A stretch of DNA of 64,000 bases from Hippopus hippopus (taxonomy: Eukaryota > Mollusca > Bivalvia > Cardiida > Cardiidae). Below the pieces are notes generated by a model, which was not told where the DNA came from, did no database searches, and was given only the letters and a program-made list of their open reading frames with translations. Positions 1 to 11,400 of this stretch are shown here, piece after piece; the first letter of the stretch is position 1, and every line of letters begins with the position of its first letter. Made by a program: the position numbers and the translations under genes. Where the stretch lies: the NCBI GenBank assembly GCA_946811185.2, contig OX328097.1, forward strand, positions 8,440,252 through 8,504,251, written 5' to 3'.

Positions 1-349
1 TTTTTAATGACCTTAAGCAGTAAATTTACATAAATTTTATACCTTAATATAACAGACTTTTTTGCTGCAAATCACCAATATGAATTGCTTCTAGCAGGGA
101 ACCATTATAGTCATACCCTCTAATGTGAAATCTTACCCCCCAGATTTACAGCTCCGGGGGTAAGTGTACCCTTGAAATAAGAAGCTAGTGGGAACACTGA
201 TCACAAACGTCAGCATAATTTGACATTTATGGCTGCAGTCTCCAGCAATCATATGTGTTGGTGATACTTGTAGAACTGACGATTATGTAGATATGTACTG
301 TCAGTCATGTTTGGAACACCCTCAGAAAAGATGGCTATGATGATAAGCA

Positions 350-492
350 TCCGTATTCACCTACCATACTGAACTTAGTTCTAATTCTAAATTCTGAAAC
401 TAGATTGATTGGTTGAAATAATCTGTCTTCACCAATCAGCTGGCTTGTTTTAAAATTTAGAACTAGAACTCAATTCAGAATAATTAGTGAAC
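350..492. mobile_element. Palindromic MITE with inverted TTCAC ends
   Basis: GAACTTAGTTCTAATTCTAA mirrors TAGAACTAGAACTCAATTC; centre around GATTGATTGG/CCAATCAGC. Related in style to the CTGATTGGCTAAACC family. Confidence 0.5.
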
Positions 493-587
493 ACAGCCCG
501 AAGGAGGCAACAAAGAAACTTAGATTTTGCAATTTAGCCATACCTCAGCCATACCTTATACACATCTGATACTTATTTACATAAGAG

Positions 588-850
588 CTAGACTCTGGCA
601 AAAAGGGGCTTAGTGCATCTCCATACTGCATTGTACCAAGCAAGATATTACATGATTAAGGATCAATAAAATTCACTTTGTCTAACAACGGACTGAATCA
701 TGAGGTAGACTGGTCCTTTGGCAGACAGAAAATTGAAGAATAGCAAAAAGTTTCGGCCTAGGTCAGCCTGTGCAGACTGCACAAGCTGACCTGAGTCGTT
801 ATCTTTTTTGCATATGCATTAAGCCCCCTTTTCACAGAGAACGACTCATA
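588..850. mobile_element. GAGCCATGCTCTG-family MITE, diverged copy
   Basis: GAGCTAGACTCTGGCAAAAA, the central GTCAGCCTGTGCAGACTGCA palindrome at about 763-795, and AAGCCCCCTTTTCACAGAG at the right. Confidence 0.6.
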
Positions 851-926
851 ATATTATAAAATCGTTTAGTAACCAACATTATCTAAATAACTAATGATAT
901 TATTTTCACTGCAAAGCTAACCATAA

Positions 927-1537
927 ACTAGAGGCGCTTGAGCGCCTGTATCGCTCCACAGGCCTGATATTTCTATAATGGCGAAAGGAAGTTTTTAACA
1001 ATTATCATTCAATCCTGCATTTTAGCTCACTGAAGAAACAATTTGGTAGACAACCACCATAGGAACTTACCTGCAAAACAACAATGAAATCCAATGAATA
1101 GTTTTAGAGAAGAAATTTTTCAAAGATTTTACTTTATACCATAAAAGGAAAATGAGTCTCCCATAAAAGCCATGTTTTTTGACAGATCTTTTTTTTTTAA
1201 GGAATTCTGTAAACCTGTATCTAAGGAACATTCCTGCAAAATAATAATGCTATCCAAATAGCGGTTTGGGAGGAGAAGATTTTTAAAGGTTTTTTACTTT
1301 GGTTGCCATGGCAACCAGAATTCTTCATGGAACACAATTATTTGAAGGAATTTGAAAGAGGACCACCAAAGGAACATTCCTGTGAAATTTGGTAAAAATC
1401 CAGTCAATAGTTTCTGAGGAGAAGTTTTTTAAAGAAAAAGTTTACGGACGCACGCACGGACGAACGGACGAACGGACGCACGACGGACACAACGCCATGA
1501 CAATAGCTCTCTGGCCTTCGGCCAGTGGAGCTAATAA
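927..1537 (+). mobile_element. Helitron-like non-autonomous element, copy 1
   Basis: About 610 bp. It starts ACTAGAGGCGCTTGAGCGCC (5' hairpin GGCGCTTGAGCGCC) and ends with an ACGG/ACGC simple-repeat stretch (1443-1487), a strong hairpin CTGGCCTTCGGCCAG (1511-1525), then TGGAGCTAA. The 3' hairpin followed by CTAA, and insertion between A and T, are Helitron traits; the 5' end is not the classic TC. The unoccupied relative near 2520-2531 fixes the ends. No protein is encoded; in-frame ORFs over the GACG stretch are artefacts. Confidence 0.7.
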
Positions 1538-1720
1538 AACTATAAATGTAAAAGAAAATAGCACTACCATAAAACTCCTGTTCCAATTACAAAAATGTAT
1601 TACCCTGCTAAAATGAAATTCTCAAATGAATCAGTCATTTGGGATCAGACTATTCGTTATAAATGGGTAAACATTTCATCAGTAAAAGGTTGAAAAAAAA
1701 AAACTTCAGTCTTTACCAAA

Positions 1721-2335
1721 CAAAAGAATTTTAAACTGGTTAAAAATTGAAAGCAATTGCAGATGATAAAGTGAATATTACACAAATAAGGACCTTTATT
1801 CTGTAACTGTAGAAAGATCTGTGGGAAAAAGAGAAAAGGCTGGTTACAAGCATTTTCTCTTTTCCCACCGTATTTTTAAAATTCCTTTTCCCTGGGGTCC
1901 TCAAAACTCAGGATTATGTGGTAAAGGATTAAGCAATTAATCTTTTACCAAATGGCGTGCAACACGCGAAAAGGGACATTCAGACATTTGCGTAAAGTGT
2001 CGTCTCGGATAAGCCTGTGCAGTCTGCACAGGCTAATCCGAGACGGCACTTTACGACTACATTAGATTTTGTGCTACAGTAGACTTTTGCAAAACAGAAA
2101 ATTACATAAATACTGAAAGTGTCGTTTCGGATTAGCCTGCACGGACTGCGCAGTCTGATCCGAGATGACACTTTACGCAAATGTTCGAATGTCCCTTTTC
2201 GCGTGTTGCAAGCCAAATGGTCCCTTCTTTTAACAAACCTGAAGAAGGGGGCTCCTGGAAAACATTGTGGGGAAGGAGAAAATGCTGATATCAAGCATTT
2301 CTTCCATATTTTCACAAAGTTTTCTAATTTTTAAA
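1721..2335. repeat. Two family A copies, one split by a hAT-like MITE
   Basis: The first copy is about 1721-1942, with palindrome 1821-1868. The second begins near 1938, is interrupted at 1956-2212 and continues to about 2335, losing its far end. Confidence 0.65.
1956..2212 (+). mobile_element. hAT-like palindromic MITE with 8-bp target duplication
   Basis: 257 bp flanked by CCAAATGG (1948-1955 and 2213-2220). Inverted ends C(G/T)TGCAACACGCGAAAAG. Two inner palindromes near 2012-2052 and 2117-2175 contain TAGCCTGTGCAGTCTGCACA-like sequence. The 8-bp duplication is typical of hAT elements. Inserted in a family A copy. Confidence 0.75.
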
Positions 2336-2487
2336 AAACAAATTCTGCATTTGGGACACATTTAAACTGTCTTCCGAAAACTCTTTGAAATTGAGCAAGT
2401 GTAAAATTTTGTCGTCTAGTAAAGAGTCACTGTACAGTCATGTAGGTTAGTAAAACAAGTTTGTTATAACAACCATCATCATCATAA

Positions 2488-2760
2488 AAACTAATAATGT
2501 TATTTTCATTGCAAGCTTAACCATAAATAAAACTTAAAATGTAAAAGAACATAGCACTATCTTATAAATCCTGTTCTAATCATTACAAATCCTGTTCTAA
2601 TCATTACAAACCCTGTTCTAATCATTACAAATCCTGTTCTAATCGTTACAAATCCTGTTCTAATCATTACAAACCCCGTTCTAATAATTACTAATCCTGT
2701 TCTAATTATAACCCTTCTAAAACAAAATTATCAATGGACCTAACAATCGTTTGAGATTAG
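2488..2760 (+). repeat. Repeat copy with a 21-bp minisatellite; empty site for the Helitron-like element
   Basis: TTATTTTCATTGCAAGCTTA onward matches 896-926 plus 1538-1640 after removing the insertion 927-1537. Within it 2566-2712 is seven 21-bp units of the type AAATCCTGTTCTAATCATTAC; the sister copy has about one. Confidence 0.75.
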
Positions 2761-2785
2761 ATTACATGTGTTGGATTTTTACCCT

Positions 2786-3510
2786 TTACAACACAGTTGC
2801 GAGTTTTAGTGACCCTGCAGAGGAAGGCTTTTGAAAACGTTGCAGGAACAGAAGAAAATGCTGGAACCCAGCATTTCCATCTTCTCCCACAATGTTTTCT
2901 ACCCTATCAAAGACAGAAATCATCATTTGAGCTACATTTAATTTGTCATCTGCAAATGCTTTAAATTTGGACCAGTCATCTGATAAAAGAGTTAAATGGT
3001 ACTCATGACGAAGATGCTGATGTCCGGACAAGACAACAAAATTTCAAACTTGTCAAAATTGACAGCTTTTGAAGATGATTAATTCATTGTGGCCCAAGAA
3101 ATATTTTTTCTTTACAAGGGTAGAAACCATTGTGGAAAAAAAAGTAGAAAAAGCTTGGCACCAGGCTTTTCTCCCTTATCCGCAATGTTTTCGAGTAAGA
3201 TCCACCTATGACCCAGACAAGAATCTGGACTTATTGCTTCTAACATGGACATACTAGAAACTGAAACTGCCACTTAATTCTTTACAAAGCAATAACTCTT
3301 TACAACCCAAATATAGAAGTCTCTTTAAAAACATCGAGGAAAAAGGAGAAAATGCTGGTAACCAGCATTTTCTCCTTTTCCCACAATGTTCTCTATCTTT
3401 TCAAAAGTAAATCCCATCATTCTGATCACTTATTTGGTTGTATGCAAATGCTGTCAATTTGGATGAGAATAAAAAAAATCATCGTTTGGTAAAACAGCTA
3501 ATGCCTTGAC
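2786..3510. repeat. Three decayed family A copies
   Basis: Copies at about 2786-3050, 3080-3260 (palindrome reduced) and 3285-3505. Together with 1721-2335 they leave no unique sequence for a gene here. Confidence 0.6.
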
Positions 3511-4448
3511 ACAGAAGATTTTCAAACCTAACAAATATTATGCACAAAAATTTCTGAGTTCAAAACGGTGATAATTTTTCAACGCTTCAGTACAGAAAAA
3601 AGAAAAATTGTGTCTTGCACATCATGTTTTATTCATACTTTTACAAAGTTACAAGAGTTTGCAAAAGTTAGTACTTTTACAAAGCTATAACAGTATGTGA
3701 CATATATTTACAAATGACAATGTTTCGAAAGATTAACAGATAGACAGACAGGCTGATTCCAGAATACCCTTCAAAACATTTGTTTTGCAGTGAGAGGGGG
3801 TTGGTAACAGAAACCATCCACACCCCCTATCCCTCTCTCACACAAGCCCTGTGCCCTTGCACATGTAAATTTCAATTCAAACTAAAGCATAGAATACGTT
3901 TTTTTGTTACTCATTAGAATACAGGCTTTTTTCTGACTAGCCAATAGGATAATCTTTCTCAAAAGGTACAGGAAACATTTTGGTAAAAGAAGCAATTGCA
4001 TGTACAAAGCTAGTGTTTCTTTTTCAATAGTTTTCAAAACTGTAAAGTAAGTGCTATACATTGCTCTCATGCAATAAAGGCTTTAGAAGGATTGGAAAGA
4101 GTAATTGTTCACCTAACATTCTTATAAAAGTTCTTTAGAATTTTCTAAATTTGGAAGTAACAAAATCTCTGATTGGCTTAACAAAATGGTATAGCCAATA
4201 AGAAATTGTTTAACTTTCTGAATATATAGATGTAATTAAAATAAGGTTGCAATTTAGGATGGCTTGTAAATACTGTACAGACCCTAACATCTCTAAGATC
4301 AAGTAAACCTCTATTGCTGAGAAACTGAATATAAAGATTTTAACAATTGCAACAAACTTTGTAATTTAAAATTTCCCCATTACTTTTGTTGCTTTAAAGA
4401 CTTTAAAAGATCATTACCTTCCCCTATATATGACAGACCCCTCTATGC

Positions 4449-4750
4449 CGAGCCCCGGTACCTCAATTGGTAGAGTACTGGCAGGACTTGAGAATAGGGT
4501 CTCTGGTTCCATCCTCGGCTTGGCCAATTTCTTTCCGAGGATAAATCATAGTCATTGCATCAGGATTAATTCCTCTCTCACAGCTGACCATTGTTTCAAT
4601 GATGGTTATGTGGGAAAGCAGCCAGCGGCTTGGCAAGAATATTGTGCGGGGCAATGATAAAAGAAAATCCAGTAAAGCATGATTAGGTGCACTGGCCGCC
4701 AAGATATAATTGTAATAATGTTGAAAACACCATACAATCATTCAATCAAT
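4449..4750 (+). mobile_element. tRNA-derived SINE, full-length
   Basis: The head shows TACCTCAATTGGTAGAGTAC (A-box-like) and CTCTGGTTCCATCC (B-box-like). The body has CAGCCAGCGGCTTGGCAAGA, and the tail is ATAATGTTGAAAACACCATA then TCAATCAAT. It encodes no protein. Confidence 0.72.
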
Positions 4751-4966
4751 TAACTCTTTACAGAACAATACCATCTTTTAACAACCCTGAGGCAGAAAGC
4801 TTTGGAAAACTCGTCAGAAAAGGAGAAAATGCTGATAATCAGCATTTTCTCCTTTTCCCACTTTGTTTTCTACCCTTCCAGATAAGAATCTAATCATTTG
4901 AGCTTCATTTAATTTGTAGTCTACAAATTCTTTTGTCATGGACTTTTTTGTCCAGTAAAAACTTAA
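4750..4966 (-). mobile_element. Family A MITE, abuts SINE on left
   Basis: TTAA at both ends. It shares its right TTAA with the next copy, and starts exactly at the tail of the 4449-4750 SINE. Confidence 0.75.
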
Positions 4967-5177
4967 CCCTTTGCCACCTGACTTTTAAAAACCCTGATGG
5001 AGAAGTCTTTCAAAAACATTAAGGGAAAAAGAGAAAAACCAGTATTTTTCTCCTTTTCCCACAATGTTTTCTACGCTTTTGCAGACATATTCCATTATTT
5101 CAGCCACATTCAATTTGTAGTCTGCGAACACTTTTGTCTTGGACAAATCTAAAATTCTATTGTGAGATAAGAGTTAA
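4963..5177 (-). mobile_element. Family A MITE, tandem with previous copy
   Basis: Starts at the shared TTAA 4963-4966 and ends TTAA 5174-5177. The palindrome has lost part of its centre. Confidence 0.7.
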
Positions 5178-5227
5178 TCCCCATTTCCCCCCCCTATAAA
5201 AAAAAAAAAAAAAAATTCACTGCAAGA

Positions 5228-5425
5228 TCATAATCTAACACTAGGGGATACAGCTGGTAGATATGTATCTGAAGATCGGCCCTGTGTTGACTTCCTCCCC
5301 TCTACGTCCTCTATAGTCTCAGGAAGGGCCTGTTTGTGAGTCTCAGGGAGAAACACAGCGAGAATACCTCCAATTATTGTCAACACACCAAACAATACCA
5401 GTGGCATTTGAGACAGATTCTTGGC
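5228..5425 (-). CDS. SLC22 coding exon 11 (TM12 and tail, stop)
   Basis: Codes residues 492-556 and a TGA stop: TM12 (MPLVLFGVLTIIGGILAVF), then LPETHKQALPETIED and a short polar tail. The acceptor has a T-rich tract; a family A copy begins about 27 bases upstream of it. Confidence 0.92.
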   Translation of the reverse strand, partial: AKNLSQMPLVLFGVLTIIGGILAVFLPETHKQALPETIEDVEGRKSTQGRSSDTYLPAVSPSVRL

Positions 5426-8400
5426 CTGAAAAAAACAATAACAACAGAGTCTTAACTCTTTACCAAACGACAAAATTTTAGACTTGTCCAAATTGAAAGC
5501 ATTTGCAGACAAAAATTTCAACGTGGCTCAAATGGTACAATCTTTTTTTGATGGGAGTAGAAAACATTGTTGGAAAAGGAGAAAATGCTGGTTACCAGCA
5601 TTTTCTCCTTTTCCTACAATGTTTTCAAAAGGCTTCTTTCTCAGGGTCGTTAAAAGTCGGGATTGTGTGGTAAAGAGTTAACCAATTTCCAAATCACAAT
5701 AATTTTAGATTTGTCAAAATTGAGACCATCGGCAGAGTGCAAAATAAATATGACTTAAGGATTAAAATTTGCATTGGATGGGTTGAAATCATTGCGGGAA
5801 AAGGAGAAAACGCTGGAAACCACCTCTTCTTTTTTTCCCCACAATGGTTTCAAAATTTGTCTTGTTCAGGGTTGTTTAAATACTGGATTGTGTGGTAAAA
5901 GGTTAAGGAGGGATGCAATAAAATATGAACACTTTACAGATTTGAACCTTTTCAATATTTAATTCAATATTTGAGCCATGCTCTGTGAAAAGAGGGCTTA
6001 ATGCATTTGCGAAAAGTATCGACCCACATCAGCATGCACAGTCCGCACAGGCTGACATGGGCCGAAACTTTTTGCTATCTTTAAATTTTCTGCATGTCAA
6101 AGGATAATTCTACCTCATGGTTCAGTTGGTTGTTTGACAAAGTAGATTTTATGGATCGGTAATCAGGTGATGTCTTGCTTCGTATCATGCATCACTGAAA
6201 TGCATCAAGCCCCCTTTTCACAGAGTATGGTTCATTTATTATGTGGTTTTTTTTTCAAATGCATATATCTGAACTGTTCACATGCTTAAAGTGTTCATGA
6301 TTAACCCTTTACCAAATGATCCTAGTTTTAAAGACCCTGAAAAGGAAGACTTTTGAAAATAATGTGGGAAAAAGAGAAAATGCTGGTCACCTGCTTTCTC
6401 TCCTTTTCTCATGGTGTTTTCCACCCTTTTAGGTGCAAAATTTGTTATATGAACCACATGTAATTTATTGACTGCAAATGCTATAAATTTGCCAAATAAA
6501 GTAAAACAAGCTTTTTACAATATTTAGGCCAACAGCTTTATCAAGAAAGTAAAATGTAATTATACAATTGATATTCTCAGGGTCTTTAACCCTTTATCAA
6601 ACAATCCCTGTTTTTGTACGACCCAGAGGAAGAAGCCTTCCGAAAACATTGTGGGAAAAAGAGAAAATGCTGGTAACCAGCATTTTCTCCTTTTCCCACA
6701 ATGTTTTCTACTCTTCTAAAGTCAAGTTTCAATTTTTGAGTCATGTTTATTTAGTCATCTGCAAATGCTTTGAATTTGGACAAATCTAACATTTTGTCGT
6801 TTGGTAAAGAGTTTAAACTTAGGACTCCTCGGTAAAGGGTAACCTTTAGAGAGAACAACTATTGAAATGAAACCCCTTTAACTCTATACCAAACGACAAA
6901 ATTTTAGACTGGTCCAAATTGAAAGCACTTGCAGACGACAAAATAAATCTAACTCAAAAATTGAAATTTGTTTCCAGAAAACATTGTGTTTCTAGAAAAC
7001 ATTGTGGGAAAAGGAGAAAATGCTGGTTACCAGCATTTTCTCTTTTTCCCACAATGTTTTCCAAAGGCTTCTATCTCAGGGTCTTAAAAACCAGGGATTG
7101 TTTGGTACAGGGTGAATTTGGAAAGAAAAAAAGCCAGCCAAACTACAGCAATTTCAAGGTTGTTTTGGCCAAAAGCAAAGAAGCGGACAGTGTAGATCTT
7201 AGATCATAATGCATCTACTGTGCAGTCTGATCTTGATCTACACTGCCATCTGGGCTCAGTGCTTCAACCCTTTACCACACAATCCCGACTTTTAACGACC
7301 CTGAATAAGAAAGCCTTATGAAAACAATGTGGGAAAAGGAGAAAATACTGGTAACCAGCATTTTCTCTTTTTCCCACAATGTTTTCTACCCTTTCTGATA
7401 TAATTTTCTACATTTGAGCCACATTAAAATTGTCGTCTGCATCTGCTTTCAATTAGGATCAGTCTAACATTTTGTCGTTTGGTAAAGAGTTAAGGGCTAT
7501 GGATAAAATATCAAACATACTTACACCATAAACAATAAACGGAGCGGCAATGCTTCCTGTGTTTTCACAGAAAGACGACAATCCTAAAGCCTGATTTCTG
7601 CAAGAGACATATATAAAACAACAATGAGTTGCACCATTACTGAACAAATATACTAGAGGCGCTTGAGCGCCTGTATCGCTCCACAGGCCTGATATTTCTA
7701 TAATGGCGAACGGAAGTTTTTAACAATTATCATTCAATCCTGCATTTTAGCTCACTGAAGAAACAATTTGGTAGACAACCACCACAGGAACTTACCTGCA
7801 AAACAACAATGAAATCCAATGAATAGTTTTAGAGAAGAAAATTTTTCAAAGATTTTACTTTATACCATAAAAGGAAAATGAGTCTCCCATAAAAGCCATG
7901 TTTTTTGACAGATCATTTTTTTTTTTTTAAGGAATTCTGCAAACCTGTATCTAAGGAACATTCCTGCAAAATAATAATGCTATCCAAATAGCGGTTTGGG
8001 AGGAGAAGATTTTTAAAGGTTTTTTACTTTGGTTGCCATGGCAACCAGAATTCTTCATGGAACACAATTATTTGAAGGAATTGAAAGAGGACCACCAAAG
8101 GAACATTCCTGTGAAATTTGGTAAAAATCCAGTCAATAGTTTCTGAGAAGTTTTTTAAAGAAAAAGTTTACGGACGCACGCACGGACGAACGAACGAACG
8201 GACGCACGGACGGACGCACGGACGGACGCACGACGGACACAACGCCATGACAATAGCTCGCTGGCCTTCGGCCAGTGGAGCTAATAAGAGAGCGACATCC
8301 CTATATTGCTCCCCAACACATCTTTTCAACAAATGTGCATTACATGCCATTGGCATCTGCAGAGACATTCAACCGTAAAAAGCCTGTATTGAAATAAAAT

Positions 8401-11400
8401 TTCATAATAGACATCAGAATAAATTGATACCACCGAAAGCTGAAAATTTGAATATACAAAACATAGGCAGTTTTCGATTATCAAGAGAAATTTATGGTGA
8501 CAAACTTCATTTGTATTTGTGAGGGGTAAACAACTTAATTATGAGGTAGACTGGGCCCTGGACATACAGAAAATTGATCAATAGCGAAAAGTTTTGGCCC
8601 AGGTCTGCCTGCGCAGACTGCTTGGTACTTTTCACAGATGCATTAAGCCCCCTTTTCCTTTACCTGTCATTTGCAAATTTCTCTGTAATAGTAATCATTA
8701 ACAAGTATTTCTGACTTACCTTACAATAGTTGGAAATATTTCAGCTGACATCAAATAGACTGTGGAATAGGAGCCAGTGATTCCAAATTTACCGATCATA
8801 GCCAGTGTTATAATTAAAGGTCCGAGGTCTGTGCCAGATTCTATATTTGAACAAACAGATGAGAATAGTATTAGTTCCAGTCACCTGAAACCTTCATATG
8901 GTATAAATAGCTTTCAATGCTTTCAAAAAGCATAAATGAGCCATGCTCTGGCAAATGGGAGCTAATGCATCTTCGTGATGCATGACACTAAGTAAGCTAT
9001 CACATAATAATGGATCCATAAAATCTATTTTGTTCAACAATTAACTGGATCTTGGGGTAACGCTGTCCTTTGACATGCATAAAATTGACCAATAGCATAA
9101 AAGTTTCATCCCAAGTCAGCCTGCGCAGAGTGCGCAAGCTGACCTGGGTCGATACTTTTTGTAGATGTATTAGGCCCCCTTTTCACAGCATGGCTCATAT
9201 TAAGATATAATATCAAATGTTGCTCATAAGTTGAGATTTGTCATTAGAAAGGCTAGAAAACACTGCAGGAAAAGGAGAAAATGCTGGTAACCATCATTTT
9301 CTCCTTTACACACTGTTTTCAAAAGGCTTCTTTTTCAGAGTCATAAAAACATGGGACTGGTGTGATAAAGGGTCTGAAAATGTATGTTTAGTTAATTTAG
9401 AGGTAATGATGCCCTTCTCCTTTGTTGGGTTAACTCTTTACCACACAAAAAAAATTTAGACTAGTCCAAATTGAGGGCAACAGCAGACCACACATTAAAT
9501 GTATTTGAAATGATACAGTTTTTTTTCTCTACCCTTTCTCTGAAAGAGTAGACAACATTGTAGGAAAAGGAGGAAATGCTGGTTACAAGCATTTTCTCCT
9601 TTTCCCGCTATGTTTTCAAAAACCTAATGCCATAGGATCATAAACACATGGATTGTTTGGTAAAGGGTTAACTCTTTACCAAATGACAAAATTTTAGACA
9701 AGTCCAAATTTAAAGCATATGCAGATGACAAATTAAATGTGACTGAAAAATTGAAATGCATTTTGGGAAGGGTAGAAAACATTGTTGAAAATGGAGAAAA
9801 TGCTGGCTTGGAAAGAAAACTGTGCGGAGTACTGGTAAAGAGACTCCAAAAAAGCATGGATAGGTGCACTGGCCACCCTGATATAACTGAAATAATGTTG
9901 AAAAGGCATAAAACACCATACAATCAATCAATCAATCCTTTTCTCACAATTTTTTTAAAAGCTTTCCGTCTCAGGGTCATTAAAAGTCGTGATTGTGTGG
10001 CAAACGGTTAAACTATGTTTCTAATAGGCTTTTCCCTTAGGATCATTTAACAAGAGGGCCATGATGGCCCTGTATCGCTCCACTGGCTTTTTAACCTTTT
10101 ACCACACAAATTGAAGTGTTAATGACCCTGAAGGAGAAAGCTTTCAAAAACATCGTGAGAAAAGGACAACATGTTGTCAGCCAGTATTTTCTCCATTTCC
10201 CACAACGTTTCCTAACCTATCAAAGACAGAAATAGTCATTTAAGCTACAATCAATTTGTCTTTTTGCAATGGCTTTAAACTTGGTACAGTAAAAAAAATT
10301 TTCACTTCTTAAAGAGTAAAATTAACGTATCATGCGCTTAATTGGCTTTGACAGAGACTTACAGCATAAAAAGTCTGTATGGTAATAAACTTACTTTGAA
10401 AACATTACCTCCACCCCGCCCGCCAAACAAAAACAGTCATATCTTTTTAAATGCAAAAATAATGTTAGTGAATACAAGCAGGTTTATTCATTAGCATGAA
10501 AGGTAAAGTTCTGAAAATATTTGAGTGATAGAAACCTTACTTTAAATTAAACATTCCATTCATGTGAGCATAACTATTAGCATCAAAATAAATCACTCTT
10601 CCTTAAAACAGAACATTACCTCTCCAAAAAACTTGAATACCAAACTCCAATAATGTATAACAGCAGTTTGATAATCAAGGGAGGTAAATAGTAACAAACT
10701 TTATCTTGTATAACAGGAGTTACTTCCCTTGATTACTATTTTAAATTACAGTCACTATATAAGCCCATGTTAAACTTGTGATCTCCGGGGCAGAGCCAAT
10801 TTTGACCCCAGGGCTATAATATGAAGAAACTTGATAGAGGTCCATTAGATAAAGCTACATGCCAAATTTGGTAGCCCTGGGCCTTATGGTTTCAGACAAG
10901 AAGATTTTCAAAGATGTTCAATATTTTTCAGTTTTGTTGCCATGGCAACCAGAGATTTTGAAGGAATCAAATTCTTTCAAGAAATTCTAAAGAGGACCAT
11001 GGCAGGATCATTTCTGTGAAGTTTCATCAAATTTGGATGGGTAGTTCCAGAGAAGAAGTTTGAAAAAAAAGTTAACGCATGCACGGACAGACGGACGCAC
11101 GACGGACACCGGGCCATGACATAAGCCCGCTGGCCTTCGGCCAGTGAAGCTAAAAATCAGTGGTAAAGGGTGAGCAAGAAAGATAACATAAAAGTGTATT
11201 GTTACCTGTTTTCTCTGGTACAAAGACAGCTGCTATGTTCATCACTCCACACAGTAACATGAAAAATACAAGTGGCCTTCTTCTCCCAACTCTATTTGAA
11301 ATAGACACATGAAATATACATAAAAATAATTTCTTATAAATCACTAGTATTACATATACAGTTACAGTACATGTAACTCATGTTAGACTCATTTTAATTA

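Larger units (their letters stand above)
3560..5227 (-). other. Region downstream of SLC22; 3' UTR end not located
   Basis: Holds two family A copies (4750-5177), a tRNA-derived SINE (4449-4750), a short palindrome near 4115-4215 and about 550 bases (3560-4110) with no repeat that I recognise. A minus-strand AATAAA (TTTATT on plus) near 3628 is the first clear poly(A) signal that I see, so the 3' UTR could reach there. This is inference. Confidence 0.3.

Noticed and set aside
1389..1616. ORF with GRTHGRTDERTHDG-like residues (also at 8118-8378)
   Set aside because: It is the ACGG/ACGC simple-repeat tract of the Helitron-like element read in frame; both strands are open there and it has no conserved content.
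2566..2712. CRISPR-like regular array
   Set aside because: Units are contiguous 21-bp tandem repeats without spacers, in animal DNA.
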